NCBI GenBank assembly: GCA_044353165.1
Contig: JBILCM010000088.1
Span: forward strand, 1-9,173
Origin: JBILCM01 sp044353165
GTDB taxonomy: Bacteria; Bacillota; Bacilli; Paenibacillales; YIM-B00363
Direction of reading: 5' to 3'
Length of the DNA: 9,173 nt
Positions within the stretch are counted from its first letter, which is position 1; every line of letters starts with the position of its first letter. A program made the translations under genes and the position numbers. The notes under the pieces were generated by a model. The model was not told the DNA's origin and made no database searches. It saw only the letters and a list, made by a program, of their open reading frames with translations. Below are positions 1 to 6,109 of the stretch, in pieces.

Positions 1-957
1 GTGAATGTTGCGCTCATCCGCAAACGGATTCAATCCACCGACCTCAAATGCGAAAAGTTTACAATCGGTTCAATCACCCAGACGAAGGTCGCTTTGCTCT
101 ACATCGCGGGGATCATTCAAGAGAATGTGCTCGCGAACGTTCGAAAACGGATCGAACAAACCCAGATGCAATCGTTAACAAGCATCAATCAATTCGAATC
201 CCGTCTTCATAAGCGTTCGTTGTTCCCATTGTTCCAATATTCCGGCAGACCCGATTACACAGCAGAAGCTTTGTTAGATGGGAAATTTATCATCTTGGTC
301 GATGGAAATCCATCGGTAAGCATTGCACCCAATACGTTGTCCTTGCTCATTAAGTCTGCTGAAGACTTGCATTTTACGACTATTAGCTTTGCCTTCTTAG
401 GGATCAGCTTGCGCATCTTCGGATTTTTTGTTGCCGTGTTTTTACCGGGTTTGTGGGCTTCACTCGTGGGGTATCATCATGAACAAATCCCATTTCCTTT
501 ATTGGCAACCATAACTGTGTCAAGAACGGGACTACCAATATCTGCAATCATGGAAATCTTCTTAATTTTATTATTATTCGAACTATTTCGTGAAGCCGGG
601 CTCCGATTGCCGAAAAATATCGGTCAGACGTTAACCGTCGTAGGTGGGATCATCATCGGCGAAGCAGCCATCCGTGCAGGATTACTCTCTCCTTTACTGC
701 TCGTGATTGCCTCCAGCACGGCCGTGGCGTCGTTCACATTATCCAATCAAGAGCTGTTGTCGGCAACGAGTATATTGCGGATCTTCGTGCTCTTGCTCGC
801 TTCTGTCTTAGGATTTTTCGGGTTTTTTATCGGTCTATATATCACGTTGACCTATATTTCCAGCTTGAAATCATTCGGTGTTCATGTCATGACGCCTTGG
901 TCCAAGTTGAACATCGCTCAACTGATGCCAAAGTTCTTCAAAACCAAAAATTCGTGA
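1..957 (+). CDS. Spore germination receptor A subunit (GerAA/Ger(x)A family), 5' end cut by window
   Basis: This is the C-terminal part (318 codons visible) of a GerA-type germinant receptor A subunit, an inner-spore-membrane protein that with B and C subunits senses nutrients and triggers germination. Family A subunits are usually about 480-520 residues, and the frame is open from base 1, so the GTG at base 1 is probably an internal valine rather than the start. Residues 1-130 carry the soluble-domain signature (NVALIRKR near 2-9, a GRPD at 82-85, an ILVDGNP at 98-104). Hydrophobic segments lie near 136-158, 183-197, 206-228, 231-247 and 257-286. The conserved REAGLRLPKNIGQT block is at 197-210, followed by the family's GEAAIRAGL-type helix. 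It ends 24 bp before the C-subunit start, so the two are cotranscribed. The ligand cannot be predicted. Family assignment is secure. Confidence 0.93.
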   Translation: MNVALIRKRIQSTDLKCEKFTIGSITQTKVALLYIAGIIQENVLANVRKRIEQTQMQSLTSINQFESRLHKRSLFPLFQYSGRPDYTAEALLDGKFIILVDGNPSVSIAPNTLSLLIKSAEDLHFTTISFAFLGISLRIFGFFVAVFLPGLWASLVGYHHEQIPFPLLATITVSRTGLPISAIMEIFLILLLFELFREAGLRLPKNIGQTLTVVGGIIIGEAAIRAGLLSPLLLVIASSTAVASFTLSNQELLSATSILRIFVLLLASVLGFFGFFIGLYITLTYISSLKSFGVHVMTPWSKLNIAQLMPKFFKTKNS

Positions 958-964
958 ATGCTTC

Positions 965-972
965 AAGGAGGG
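965..972 (+). promoter_or_regulatory. Ribosome binding site that fixes the gerC start
   Basis: AAGGAGGG sits 9 bases before the ATG at 982. An earlier in-frame ATG at 958 directly follows the A-subunit stop and lies upstream of this site, so it is not the likely start. Starting at 982 also places the hydrophobic signal sequence and lipobox at the N terminus. Confidence 0.85.
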
Positions 973-981
973 CGTCGAACC

Positions 982-2127
982 ATGAGAAAACGGATCATCA
1001 CTGTCATTATCGCCTGCCTTCCCCTCATCTTCACGCTCGGATGCTGGGATATTAAAGAGATTCAATCCATCTACTACGTATCCGCCTTGGGGATCGACTA
1101 CGTCGATGATCGGTTTGTCGTGTACGCACAGATGATTGATCTTTCCCAAGTCGCCAAGTCCGAAGGGCAAATGGAGCGAAAACCCTTGACTTGGTTGGGT
1201 ATCGAGGAAGGCTTGCATCTGGAGCAAGCGATTCGACACCTGTATTTGACGTCTCAACAACATCTGTTTTGGGATCATTTGAACGGCATTATATTGCATG
1301 AGAGAGTGCTTCAAAACAAGAAACACATTGATGGCGTTATTGACTTTATTCGTCGGTACCGAGAAATTCGGATGAACGCCCTCATCTATGGCACAAGCGG
1401 AAATTTTGAACAATTACTGGCAACCAATTCTCTCTTTGAATTTTCACCACTTTTTACCATTCTGCTTAATCCCATTGATAATTTTAGACAATATTCGGTA
1501 TTACCGCCTGTTGAAATCAGAGAGTTTATCGCCGAAAACAACAGAACGTTTCGAACTCATGTTCTGCCTTCTTTGAAGATCAACGAAGATACCTGGAAGA
1601 ATGAAGAAGCACCGCATCCCGTGTTGGAAGTGAGCGGCGCCTATCTAATGAACAGTTATAATTACAAAGGGTTTCTGCCCATCGCCGATCTGCTTGGTGT
1701 TCGATGGATGACGGAGAAGACGGTTCGCGCCAACTTGGATTTTAAAGCAGATGGTGAATTTCTTGGATCTCTAAACGTGATGCACCCCAAAGTTAAGATC
1801 AAACCTACTTCCACAACAAGAGAGCAATACAGCGTTGAATTAAAGATGGAAGGAACAATCATGGATGAAAAAATGAACACTCCTGAGAGTGAGATCGACG
1901 AATTGGCCCGGCGCTCCCTCATCGAGCAAGTCCAGAATACGTTCGACAAAGCCCAACGCCTCAATGCAGATATCTATAATTTAAGAGATTCCCTGTTTAG
2001 TCGAAATCCCAAGGCCATCAAGACACTCAGCCAAGACGGAACCAAACCGCTCCCCGAAGATGCGCTCAATCTCAAGGCGAATGTCCAAGTGGTCTACTCT
2101 GGAAAGTATAAAGTGCGTGCAAAATAG
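982..2127 (+). CDS. Spore germination lipoprotein, Ger(x)C family (C subunit)
   Basis: A 381-residue Ger(x)C lipoprotein, the peripheral C subunit of a GerA-type nutrient receptor, expected on the outer face of the inner spore membrane. Residues 1-20 form a lipoprotein signal peptide (MRKR, then a hydrophobic stretch). The lipidated cysteine is C21 in LGCWD, the CWD being typical of the family. The -3 position is threonine (TLGC) instead of the usual leucine, a mild departure from the lipobox. ALGID at 35-39 and WDHLNGIILHERVL at 97-110, followed by the IDFIRRYREIR block, are recognisable N-domain signatures; the C-terminal domain begins near 215 and the length is typical. It directly follows the A-subunit gene; a B-subunit (APC-type transporter) gene does not lie between them and would have to be upstream of the window. 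Convergent with hprK, with only 10 bp between the stops and no visible terminator there. Confidence 0.92.
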   Translation: MRKRIITVIIACLPLIFTLGCWDIKEIQSIYYVSALGIDYVDDRFVVYAQMIDLSQVAKSEGQMERKPLTWLGIEEGLHLEQAIRHLYLTSQQHLFWDHLNGIILHERVLQNKKHIDGVIDFIRRYREIRMNALIYGTSGNFEQLLATNSLFEFSPLFTILLNPIDNFRQYSVLPPVEIREFIAENNRTFRTHVLPSLKINEDTWKNEEAPHPVLEVSGAYLMNSYNYKGFLPIADLLGVRWMTEKTVRANLDFKADGEFLGSLNVMHPKVKIKPTSTTREQYSVELKMEGTIMDEKMNTPESEIDELARRSLIEQVQNTFDKAQRLNADIYNLRDSLFSRNPKAIKTLSQDGTKPLPEDALNLKANVQVVYSGKYKVRAK

Positions 2128-2137
2128 GTTCAGTGCA

Positions 2138-3046
2138 TCAACTTTCTTCGAGTCGCTTCATAAAGTCCTCAACAGCACTGTACCCTTGGCGGCGCAAATA
2201 CCAGTTGTTTGCCGCTGCTTCGATTAAACCTGCCACATCACGGCCCGGTTGCAATTGGATCTCGATGTAAGGAATCTGTACATCTAAATATGTGCTGAAC
2301 TTTGGTTCCAGTTCAAGTTCGTTATGTGGGGCGTTATCATGCCACTGGGTCAACTCGATGTCAAGGACGATGCGCGTCTCGTCTTGGAAAGCCGTCCGAC
2401 CATATAGTCGGGCCACATTAATGAGTCCGATACTACGCAGCGCAAGAAATTCCTTCGTCTTTCCATTATGTGTGCCAAGAATGATCTCCGGATTGATCCG
2501 CCTAAGCACGACCAGATCATCTGCCACAAGCCGGTGTCCACGACGAATTAACGTGTGGGCTGTTTCACTCTTACCAATACCCGATTTACCACGGAGGAGC
2601 ACACCAATCCCGGACACATTCACACAAACGCCGTGGATAGCCACCTCCGGGGCCAAAATTTTGGCGAGATAGGCGTTCGCCATCTCTTGAAACTTGAATG
2701 TGGCTTCGGAGGTTCGCAACAGAGGGATGCCCTCTTCCTCGCAATATTTGGTAAGATATTTCAATCCGTCTTGGTTGCGGCTCACCACAAAGCACGGCGG
2801 ATGATATTTCACAATGTTGCCGATGTGGTGATTGCGTTCTTCCTCAGACAGCTTATGTAAATAGTTAATTTCTTTACGACCCAAAAGTTGTACATGCTCC
2901 GTCGGGAAAAAATCAAAAAAACCGACAAATTCCAATCCCGGGCGGTGGACACCTGGCTTGAGGATTTTGCGTTGTAATTGGAATTTACCGGCCAGTACCT
3001 CAAGCGAGAATCGATCGACCAAATCTTGTACCGTAATCCATTTCAT
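2138..3046 (-). CDS. hprK: HPr kinase/phosphorylase, divergent in the signature motif
   Basis: A 302-residue HPr kinase/phosphorylase, the ATP- and metabolite-sensing enzyme that phosphorylates HPr (and Crh) on Ser46 for CcpA-dependent catabolite repression, and reverses it with phosphate. The N-terminal domain is residues 1-130. The kinase core begins at H138, with the P-loop GKSGIGKS at 153-160 and HRLVADD at 171-177, all as in active enzymes. The family signature LEIRGLGIINV reads LALRSIGLINV at 201-211, so the near-invariant Glu and one Gly are replaced by Ala202 and Ser205. The later PGRN reads PGRD at 267-270. The start at 3046 gives the usual length and has GGGGGA about 8 bases upstream; an in-frame ATG at 3094 lacks a Shine-Dalgarno sequence. 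Unlike the common hprK-lgt cluster, it stands alone between the germination genes and csp. Function is likely, but a changed kinase/phosphorylase balance is possible. Confidence 0.9.
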   Translation of the reverse strand: MKWITVQDLVDRFSLEVLAGKFQLQRKILKPGVHRPGLEFVGFFDFFPTEHVQLLGRKEINYLHKLSEEERNHHIGNIVKYHPPCFVVSRNQDGLKYLTKYCEEEGIPLLRTSEATFKFQEMANAYLAKILAPEVAIHGVCVNVSGIGVLLRGKSGIGKSETAHTLIRRGHRLVADDLVVLRRINPEIILGTHNGKTKEFLALRSIGLINVARLYGRTAFQDETRIVLDIELTQWHDNAPHNELELEPKFSTYLDVQIPYIEIQLQPGRDVAGLIEAAANNWYLRRQGYSAVEDFMKRLEES

Positions 3047-3101
3047 TGCGGTATCCCCCACATTCGTGATCAACTTCACCTTAAGCGATATCATAATCGG
3101 C

Positions 3102-3107
3102 TGTCAA
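3102..3107 (-). promoter_or_regulatory. Candidate -35 element for hprK
   Basis: A perfect TTGACA on the minus strand begins two bases after the T tract of the csp terminator and lies 56 bases upstream of the hprK start. No good -10 hexamer is found at 16-18 bp (CTTAAG or TTAAGG are poor), so either the promoter is weak or activator-dependent, or the hexamer is chance. Confidence 0.25.
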
Positions 3108-3108
3108 C

Positions 3109-3159
3109 AAAAAAAGAGCTACCTCGGTAGCAGAAGTTTCTGCTTCGCGGATAGCTCTT
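3109..3159 (-). terminator. Intrinsic terminator of the cold-shock gene
   Basis: Read on the minus strand, AAGAGCTA (3159-3152) pairs with TAGCTCTT (3121-3114). Inside it is a second perfect stem, AGCAGAA with TTCTGCT (3144-3138 and 3135-3129), and partly paired flanks between the two. Seven Ts (3115-3109) follow at once. It starts 15 bases after the csp stop codon and separates csp from hprK, so hprK should be transcribed mainly on its own. Confidence 0.93.
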
Positions 3160-3174
3160 CTTGGATTTCGGCTA

Positions 3175-3375
3175 TTACAATTTCACAACGTTCTCAGCTT
3201 GTGGACCGCGGTTGCCTTGAACCACGTTGAATTCCACGCGTTGACCTTCGTCTAACGATTTATAACCGTCACCAACGATCGCGCTGAAATGAACGAATAC
3301 GTCATTGCCGCCTTCAACTTCGATAAATCCGAAGCCTTTCTCTGCGTTAAACCATTTCACTTTACCTGTTTGCAT
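3175..3375 (-). CDS. cspD: Cold-shock protein, CspB/CspD type
   Basis: A 66-residue single-domain cold-shock protein, an OB-fold single-stranded RNA/DNA-binding chaperone that keeps mRNA unfolded and translatable in the cold or in stationary phase. KVKWFN at 5-10, RNP1 (KGFGFIEV, 13-20) and RNP2 (VFVHF, 26-30) are intact, and the protein ends GNRGPQAENVVKL. The GDGYKSL segment and the NVVKL terminus look closest to Bacillus CspD as remembered; CspB or CspC naming is equally possible, so the symbol is tentative. Length matches the family exactly. The start at 3375 is set by GGAGGGTG at 3388-3381; an in-frame ATG at 3390 overlaps that ribosome binding site and is rejected. It is followed by a strong terminator and preceded by a structured leader. 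Confidence 0.96.
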   Translation of the reverse strand: MQTGKVKWFNAEKGFGFIEVEGGNDVFVHFSAIVGDGYKSLDEGQRVEFNVVQGNRGPQAENVVKL

Positions 3376-3380
3376 GTGAA

Positions 3381-3388
3381 CACCCTCC
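3381..3388 (-). promoter_or_regulatory. Ribosome binding site of the cold-shock gene
   Basis: GGAGGGTG on the minus strand, with the GGAGG core about 8 bases before the ATG at 3375. It decides between two in-frame ATG codons 15 bases apart, because the upstream ATG overlaps the GGAGG itself. Confidence 0.85.
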
Positions 3389-3402
3389 ATTACTTAGAAT
3401 TA

Positions 3403-3416
3403 CCTTAACCTACATG
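3403..3416 (-). repeat. Copy B of a 14-bp motif duplicated in the csp leader
   Basis: The plus strand reads CCTTAACCTACATG here and CCTTAACCAACATG at 3473-3486, 13 of 14 identical. The second copy forms the 5' arm of the long leader hairpin. This copy lies 15 bases before the csp ribosome binding site and contains UAGGUU (3412-3407), which could pair with the same AACCUA segment (3453-3448) that the hairpin uses. Confidence 0.6.
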
Positions 3417-3417
3417 A

Positions 3418-3426
3418 TTTATACCA
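3418..3426 (-). promoter_or_regulatory. Candidate proximal extended -10 promoter for csp
   Basis: TGGTATAAA on the minus strand matches an extended -10 (TGnTATAAT) in eight of nine positions including the free base. No recognisable -35 hexamer lies 16-18 bp upstream. If used, the leader would be only about 35 bases and the long inverted repeat would lie upstream of the start site. Confidence 0.4.
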
Positions 3427-3431
3427 TAGAA

Positions 3432-3492
3432 AAATCACATACGGGTTTAGGTTGAATCGCATCAGTGATAACCCTTAACCAACATGTGATTT
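3432..3492 (-). promoter_or_regulatory. Long stem-loop in the csp upstream/leader region
   Basis: On the minus strand AAATCACAT (3492-3484) pairs perfectly with ATGTGATTT (3440-3432). Inside this stem, GGTTAAGGGTT (3480-3470) pairs with AACCTAAACC (3453-3444) with one mismatch and one bulge, leaving a loop of about 16 bases. The 3' arm runs into TTTTT, so the structure also resembles a weak terminator or attenuator. It lies 57 bases before the csp start codon. A role in temperature or self-regulation is inferred from the known structured leaders of csp mRNAs. Confidence 0.6.
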
Positions 3493-3517
3493 GTAAAGTT
3501 AGGTCTCAGTTACGATA

Positions 3518-3546
3518 TTGACATCTTACCATCTTTTGCAAACAAT
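3518..3546 (+). promoter_or_regulatory. Candidate sigma-A promoter for the EamA transporter gene
   Basis: A perfect TTGACA at 3518-3523, a 17-bp spacer, then AACAAT at 3541-3546 (4 of 6). The predicted start is near 3553, leaving a leader of roughly 85 bases. It overlaps the divergent csp promoter candidate. A second TTGACA at 3557-3562 has only a poor -10 (TACGCT). Confidence 0.5.
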
Positions 3547-3551
3547 AGCAA
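3523..3551 (-). promoter_or_regulatory. Candidate distal promoter for csp
   Basis: On the minus strand TTGCTA (3551-3546), a 17-bp spacer, and TAAGAT (3528-3523) preceded by TGG, an extended -10. Transcription would start near 3516 and give an untranslated leader of about 140 bases, a length typical of cold-inducible csp mRNAs. The leader would contain the whole hairpin at 3432-3492. Confidence 0.5.
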
Positions 3552-3638
3552 GTGCCTTGACACAACATCCACCCGATGCTACGCTCGACCATGAATTTGG
3601 GCATATCCACAATCATTCGATTGCGAGGCTTTTGCATC

Positions 3639-4496
3639 ATGTGGTTTTTGTTTGCTGTGTTGTCTGCGATTTTTTTTGGCATGAGAGGCATTCTATATCT
3701 CAAGACTTCTTCTATGGGTTTTGACCGCAACTTGATCTTGTTCGGCGCCTTCACCAGCGGGGCGATCATCAGTCTCGTATGCACACTTGGGTTGCAACAA
3801 CATTGGACAAATGCAAGCTGGATCGGGATTGCAATGGGCGTGTTCTCCTCCCTTGCGAATGATGCAGTCATGCGCGGCTTTGCTGTCGGCAAACCATCGA
3901 TCGTGGCTCTCTTGACGTCATTGCCACCTGTCGTCGTGGTGATCATTGCCTTCCTATTATGGCAGGAGACGTTAACCTTCTCGCAACTCGGTGCTTTTGC
4001 CATCATCATCTTCGGGCTTATGCTCATTCGTTATTCGAACGAGTTGCGTTCCGGGAATTGGCAAGGCGCCCAATGGGGCGCATTAGCGATGTTGTGCTAT
4101 GGATTGAATGATGTCGCAAGCAAGATGTCCACGAAACTTAATGCCGATCTTTTTCCAACTTTATTCCTAATGTTCACGGTAGGTGCAACTTACTTCGCAT
4201 GGAATCGATTACTGCTTCGATGTCGCAAGCGTCGTCCATCCATACCATATGCCACATCCACATGGAGAACCATAGGGATCGGCATGGGGGTAGGCGTCAC
4301 CAATATGGTAGGGATGATTTTTATTATGTCCGCCTTCCAAACCGGGATTACAGGACTTGTCTCGGCTGTCGCCTCCACCAATGTGTTGATCATTCTATTT
4401 TACACCTGGTTTTTCCATCAAGAGCAATTTCGACGGATGCAATGGATCGGTATGGGTACTGCCTTCGTCGGTGTGCTGCTGCTGCAATTGATGTAA
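3639..4496 (+). CDS. EamA/DMT-superfamily transporter
   Basis: A 285-residue integral membrane protein of the drug/metabolite transporter superfamily, with two EamA repeats of about 135 residues and about ten helices in all. Repeat 1 begins MWFLFAVLSAIFFGMRGILY and ends LMLIRYSN near 127-134. Repeat 2 begins near W146 and ends FVGVLLLQLM at the C terminus. PSIVALLTSLPPVVVVIIAFLLWQE (86-110) is the typical helix pair closing an EamA unit, and GLVSAVASTNVLIILFYTWFFHQE is its counterpart. A basic loop RCRKRRP (194-200) is cytoplasmic by the positive-inside rule. The substrate cannot be predicted; relatives export amino acids, metabolites or drugs. The start at 3639 is chosen because the family usually begins at this MW and GAGG lies about 10 bases upstream. 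In-frame ATGs at 3576 and 3591 would add a mostly polar extension without a clear ribosome binding site. Confidence 0.88.
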   Translation: MWFLFAVLSAIFFGMRGILYLKTSSMGFDRNLILFGAFTSGAIISLVCTLGLQQHWTNASWIGIAMGVFSSLANDAVMRGFAVGKPSIVALLTSLPPVVVVIIAFLLWQETLTFSQLGAFAIIIFGLMLIRYSNELRSGNWQGAQWGALAMLCYGLNDVASKMSTKLNADLFPTLFLMFTVGATYFAWNRLLLRCRKRRPSIPYATSTWRTIGIGMGVGVTNMVGMIFIMSAFQTGITGLVSAVASTNVLIILFYTWFFHQEQFRRMQWIGMGTAFVGVLLLQLM

Positions 4497-4497
4497 C

Positions 4498-4515
4498 CTG
4501 TCCATTCTGTCCATT
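4498..4515. repeat. Perfect tandem repeat of a 9-mer
   Basis: CTGTCCATT occurs twice in direct succession two bases after the EamA stop codon, followed by a pyrimidine-rich run. There is no hairpin with a T tract, so no terminator of the EamA gene is visible here. It may be a chance duplication. Confidence 0.5.
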
Positions 4516-4545
4516 TCCCTCCTCCATTCCCATCAATCTACGGGT

Positions 4546-4581
4546 ACTCCTCATGTATCGAATGTACTATCATGAGTGAGT
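4546..4581. repeat. Inverted repeat upstream of the LysM-CAP gene
   Basis: ACTCCTCATG (4546-4555) faces CATGAGTGAGT (4571-4581): a perfect CTCATG/CATGAG core extended by ACTC/GAGT with one bulged base, around a 15-base centre. It ends 28 bases before the GTG start, so it could be an operator, or a hairpin in the leader. No convincing sigma-A promoter pairs with it. Confidence 0.4.
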
Positions 4582-4609
4582 AGTTCCAGAAGAGAAGGAG
4601 GAGAGCAAG

Positions 4610-5266
4610 GTGTTTCAACAAAAATTATTGCGTATCGTGGCCATGACCCTATGTGCGTTGGTGTTCTCGTTCGTCTTCATGCCATACTCCACTGATGCGG
4701 CCGATACGAACACTGTGCAAGCAACAACCAAAGCTTATGTTGTGAAGCCGGGAGATACGTTGTGGAAAATTGCAGTGAGTCAGCAAGTGGGGTTATCCGA
4801 GTTGATCGCGGCCAATCCGCAGTTGAAAAATACGAATCTGATCGTCCCGAACCAAATCATTCAAGTCCCCCTGAGAGATGCTGCACTTGATCTAGAACAA
4901 CAAGTCGTCCAACTGATCAATATCGAGCGCAAGAAGGCGGGCTTGCAACCGCTTACGTCGAATTGGGAGCTTGCTCGCGTGGCGCGATACAAATCGGCGG
5001 ATATGCGGGATCGGAACTATTTTGCCCATCAGTCACCGACATATGGTTCTCCGTTCGATATGATTCAAGCGTTCGGCTTATCTTACCGATATGCGGGAGA
5101 GAACATTGCTGCAGGCCAATCAACGTCCAAAGAAGTCGTGACAGCATGGATGAACTCAAGCGGCCACCGCGCGAACATTCTGAATCCCAATTTTACGAAG
5201 ATCGGTGTTGGCCTTGCCAAGGGCGGAGCGTACTCCTATTATTGGACACAGATGTTTATGGGTTGA
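4610..5266 (+). CDS. Secreted LysM-CAP (SCP/PR1, YkwD-like) cell-wall protein
   Basis: A 218-residue exported protein. Residues 1-30 are a signal peptide (QQKLLR, a hydrophobic core, likely cleavage after STDA). One LysM domain at 42-87 (YVVKPGDTLWKIA, then LSELIAANPQL and VPNQIIQVP) binds peptidoglycan. A CAP domain fills 96-216, with INIERKKAGLQPL, H140 in AHQSPTYGSPFD, GENIAAG (E164), W180 with SSGHRANIL (H186), and IGVGLAKG. The His and Glu residues of the CAP cavity are present. Bacterial proteins of this type (YkwD, the SafA-like group) are associated with cell wall or spore layers; the CAP activity is not established. Start: GTG at 4610, with AAGGAGGAG at 4595-4603, good spacing. It is preceded by 113 bp after EamA and is convergent with the stator gene, with only 11 bp between them. 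Sporulation expression is possible but not shown. Confidence 0.92.
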   Translation: MFQQKLLRIVAMTLCALVFSFVFMPYSTDAADTNTVQATTKAYVVKPGDTLWKIAVSQQVGLSELIAANPQLKNTNLIVPNQIIQVPLRDAALDLEQQVVQLINIERKKAGLQPLTSNWELARVARYKSADMRDRNYFAHQSPTYGSPFDMIQAFGLSYRYAGENIAAGQSTSKEVVTAWMNSSGHRANILNPNFTKIGVGLAKGGAYSYYWTQMFMG

Positions 5267-5277
5267 ACAACGAACTT

Positions 5278-6102
5278 TCACACCGTAGGATTGGAGTGTC
5301 CCATCGTCTCCTTAGCGAGTTCTTGCAACTGGTAATCTGCAGCGTCTGTAATGAACGACTGCAACTTTTCGCGAAGAAGCACAACACTCTCGTTCTTGCG
5401 GACAGAGAGAATCGCCGTTAAGACGACTCGCTTCATGAAGATCTCATCTTCCGATTGTTTTGCCAACTTATTGGCGATCGGGTAGAACACAAGCTGGGAA
5501 AGTACGATGCCATAGAAGGCTGTGATCAACGCCCCCGCGATCTCTGGACCTAACTCTCTCATCGTATCGAACTGATTCAGTGCGATAATCAGGCTGATGA
5601 TGGTCCCCACCAAGCCCCAGGCGGGGGCCACTCTCCCTGCTTTGTTGATAATTTCGTATACACGGGTGTGCCTTCTTTGCAACGCGTCAATCTCCGTCTC
5701 GAGAATCTCCTGAATTGTTACGGGATCAATCCCATCCATGATGAGTGAAATGCCTTGGCTAATGAACGGATCTGTAATGTTGGTCGGCTTATCGACGACA
5801 CCATCGAATGCGCCTTTCTTCTTGGCAGCGCGCAGCAGTTCGACGAAGAAGGTGATCAATGCTTCGATCTGAAGTTCTTCTCGGCTGAAAGTTTTGCGAA
5901 CAACCTTGATGGCGTTCCTTACTTCATGGGCGCCGAACCCAACAAAAATGGAGGCCACGATGCCCCCCAACACGATCAAGATGGAGGAGAAGCTGAAGAA
6001 CTGAGGTAACATCTGAATACCCCCAACGATCGAGATGGCTATATAAATAAACAGAAACCCCAGAAAAATGCCGATCGGTGTGAACAAGTCTCTCCGATTC
6101 AT
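5278..6102 (-). CDS. MotA/MotP-type flagellar stator subunit (MotA/TolQ/ExbB family)
   Basis: A 274-residue inner-membrane stator protein, the ion-channel partner that pushes on the flagellar rotor. Four helices are visible: 8-27, 35-55, 158-178 and 189-211, with a large basic cytoplasmic loop between the second and third. The conserved VAPAWGLVGTIISLI (158-172) carries the functionally critical proline P160. The N terminus (FTPIGIFLGF) and the DPF and GISLIMDGID segments resemble MotP, the sodium-type paralogue, more than MotA as I recall them, so ion choice is uncertain. GAGAGGAG before the ATG overlaps the end of the upstream GGDEF gene, which stops 7 bp before this start, so the two are translationally linked. 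Normally motB or motS follows in the same operon; here the next gene is convergent and unrelated, so the partner is missing locally. Confidence 0.88.
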   Translation of the reverse strand: MNRRDLFTPIGIFLGFLFIYIAISIVGGIQMLPQFFSFSSILIVLGGIVASIFVGFGAHEVRNAIKVVRKTFSREELQIEALITFFVELLRAAKKKGAFDGVVDKPTNITDPFISQGISLIMDGIDPVTIQEILETEIDALQRRHTRVYEIINKAGRVAPAWGLVGTIISLIIALNQFDTMRELGPEIAGALITAFYGIVLSQLVFYPIANKLAKQSEDEIFMKRVVLTAILSVRKNESVVLLREKLQSFITDAADYQLQELAKETMGHSNPTV

Positions 6103-6109
6103 AGAAAAT

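Noticed and set aside
871..1413. 180-codon minus-strand open frame
   Set aside because: It is antisense to the end of gerA and the start of gerC, which have clear family signatures; its translation has no recognisable domain.
3047..3094. Upstream extension of hprK to the ATG at 3094
   Set aside because: No Shine-Dalgarno sequence before 3094, and the start at 3046 has GGGGGA and gives the normal family length.
3376..3390. Five-residue N-terminal extension of the cold-shock protein
   Set aside because: The ATG at 3390 overlaps the GGAGG ribosome binding site of the true start, and csp proteins begin at the M-x-x-GKVKWF position.
3432..3492. Reading the csp-upstream hairpin as a plain intrinsic terminator
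   Set aside because: The lower stem is AU-rich, the T run overlaps the stem and is short, and no minus-strand gene lies just upstream to be terminated. An attenuator role is still possible.
3576..3638. Upstream starts of the EamA protein at 3576 or 3591
   Set aside because: They add a polar extension not typical of the family and lack a clear ribosome binding site; not excluded entirely.
3506..4027. 173-codon minus-strand open frame
   Set aside because: Antisense to the EamA gene and its promoter region; the composition is that of a reverse-complement shadow of membrane helices.
4610..5266. LysM-CAP protein as a substitute MotB for the orphan stator
   Set aside because: It is a secreted protein with a cleavable signal peptide and has no MotB-type membrane anchor or OmpA-like domain; it is also on the opposite strand.
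4963..5421. 152-codon plus-strand open frame spanning the CAP and stator gene ends
   Set aside because: It is out of frame with the CAP gene and antisense to the stator gene, both well supported; low-complexity shadow translation.
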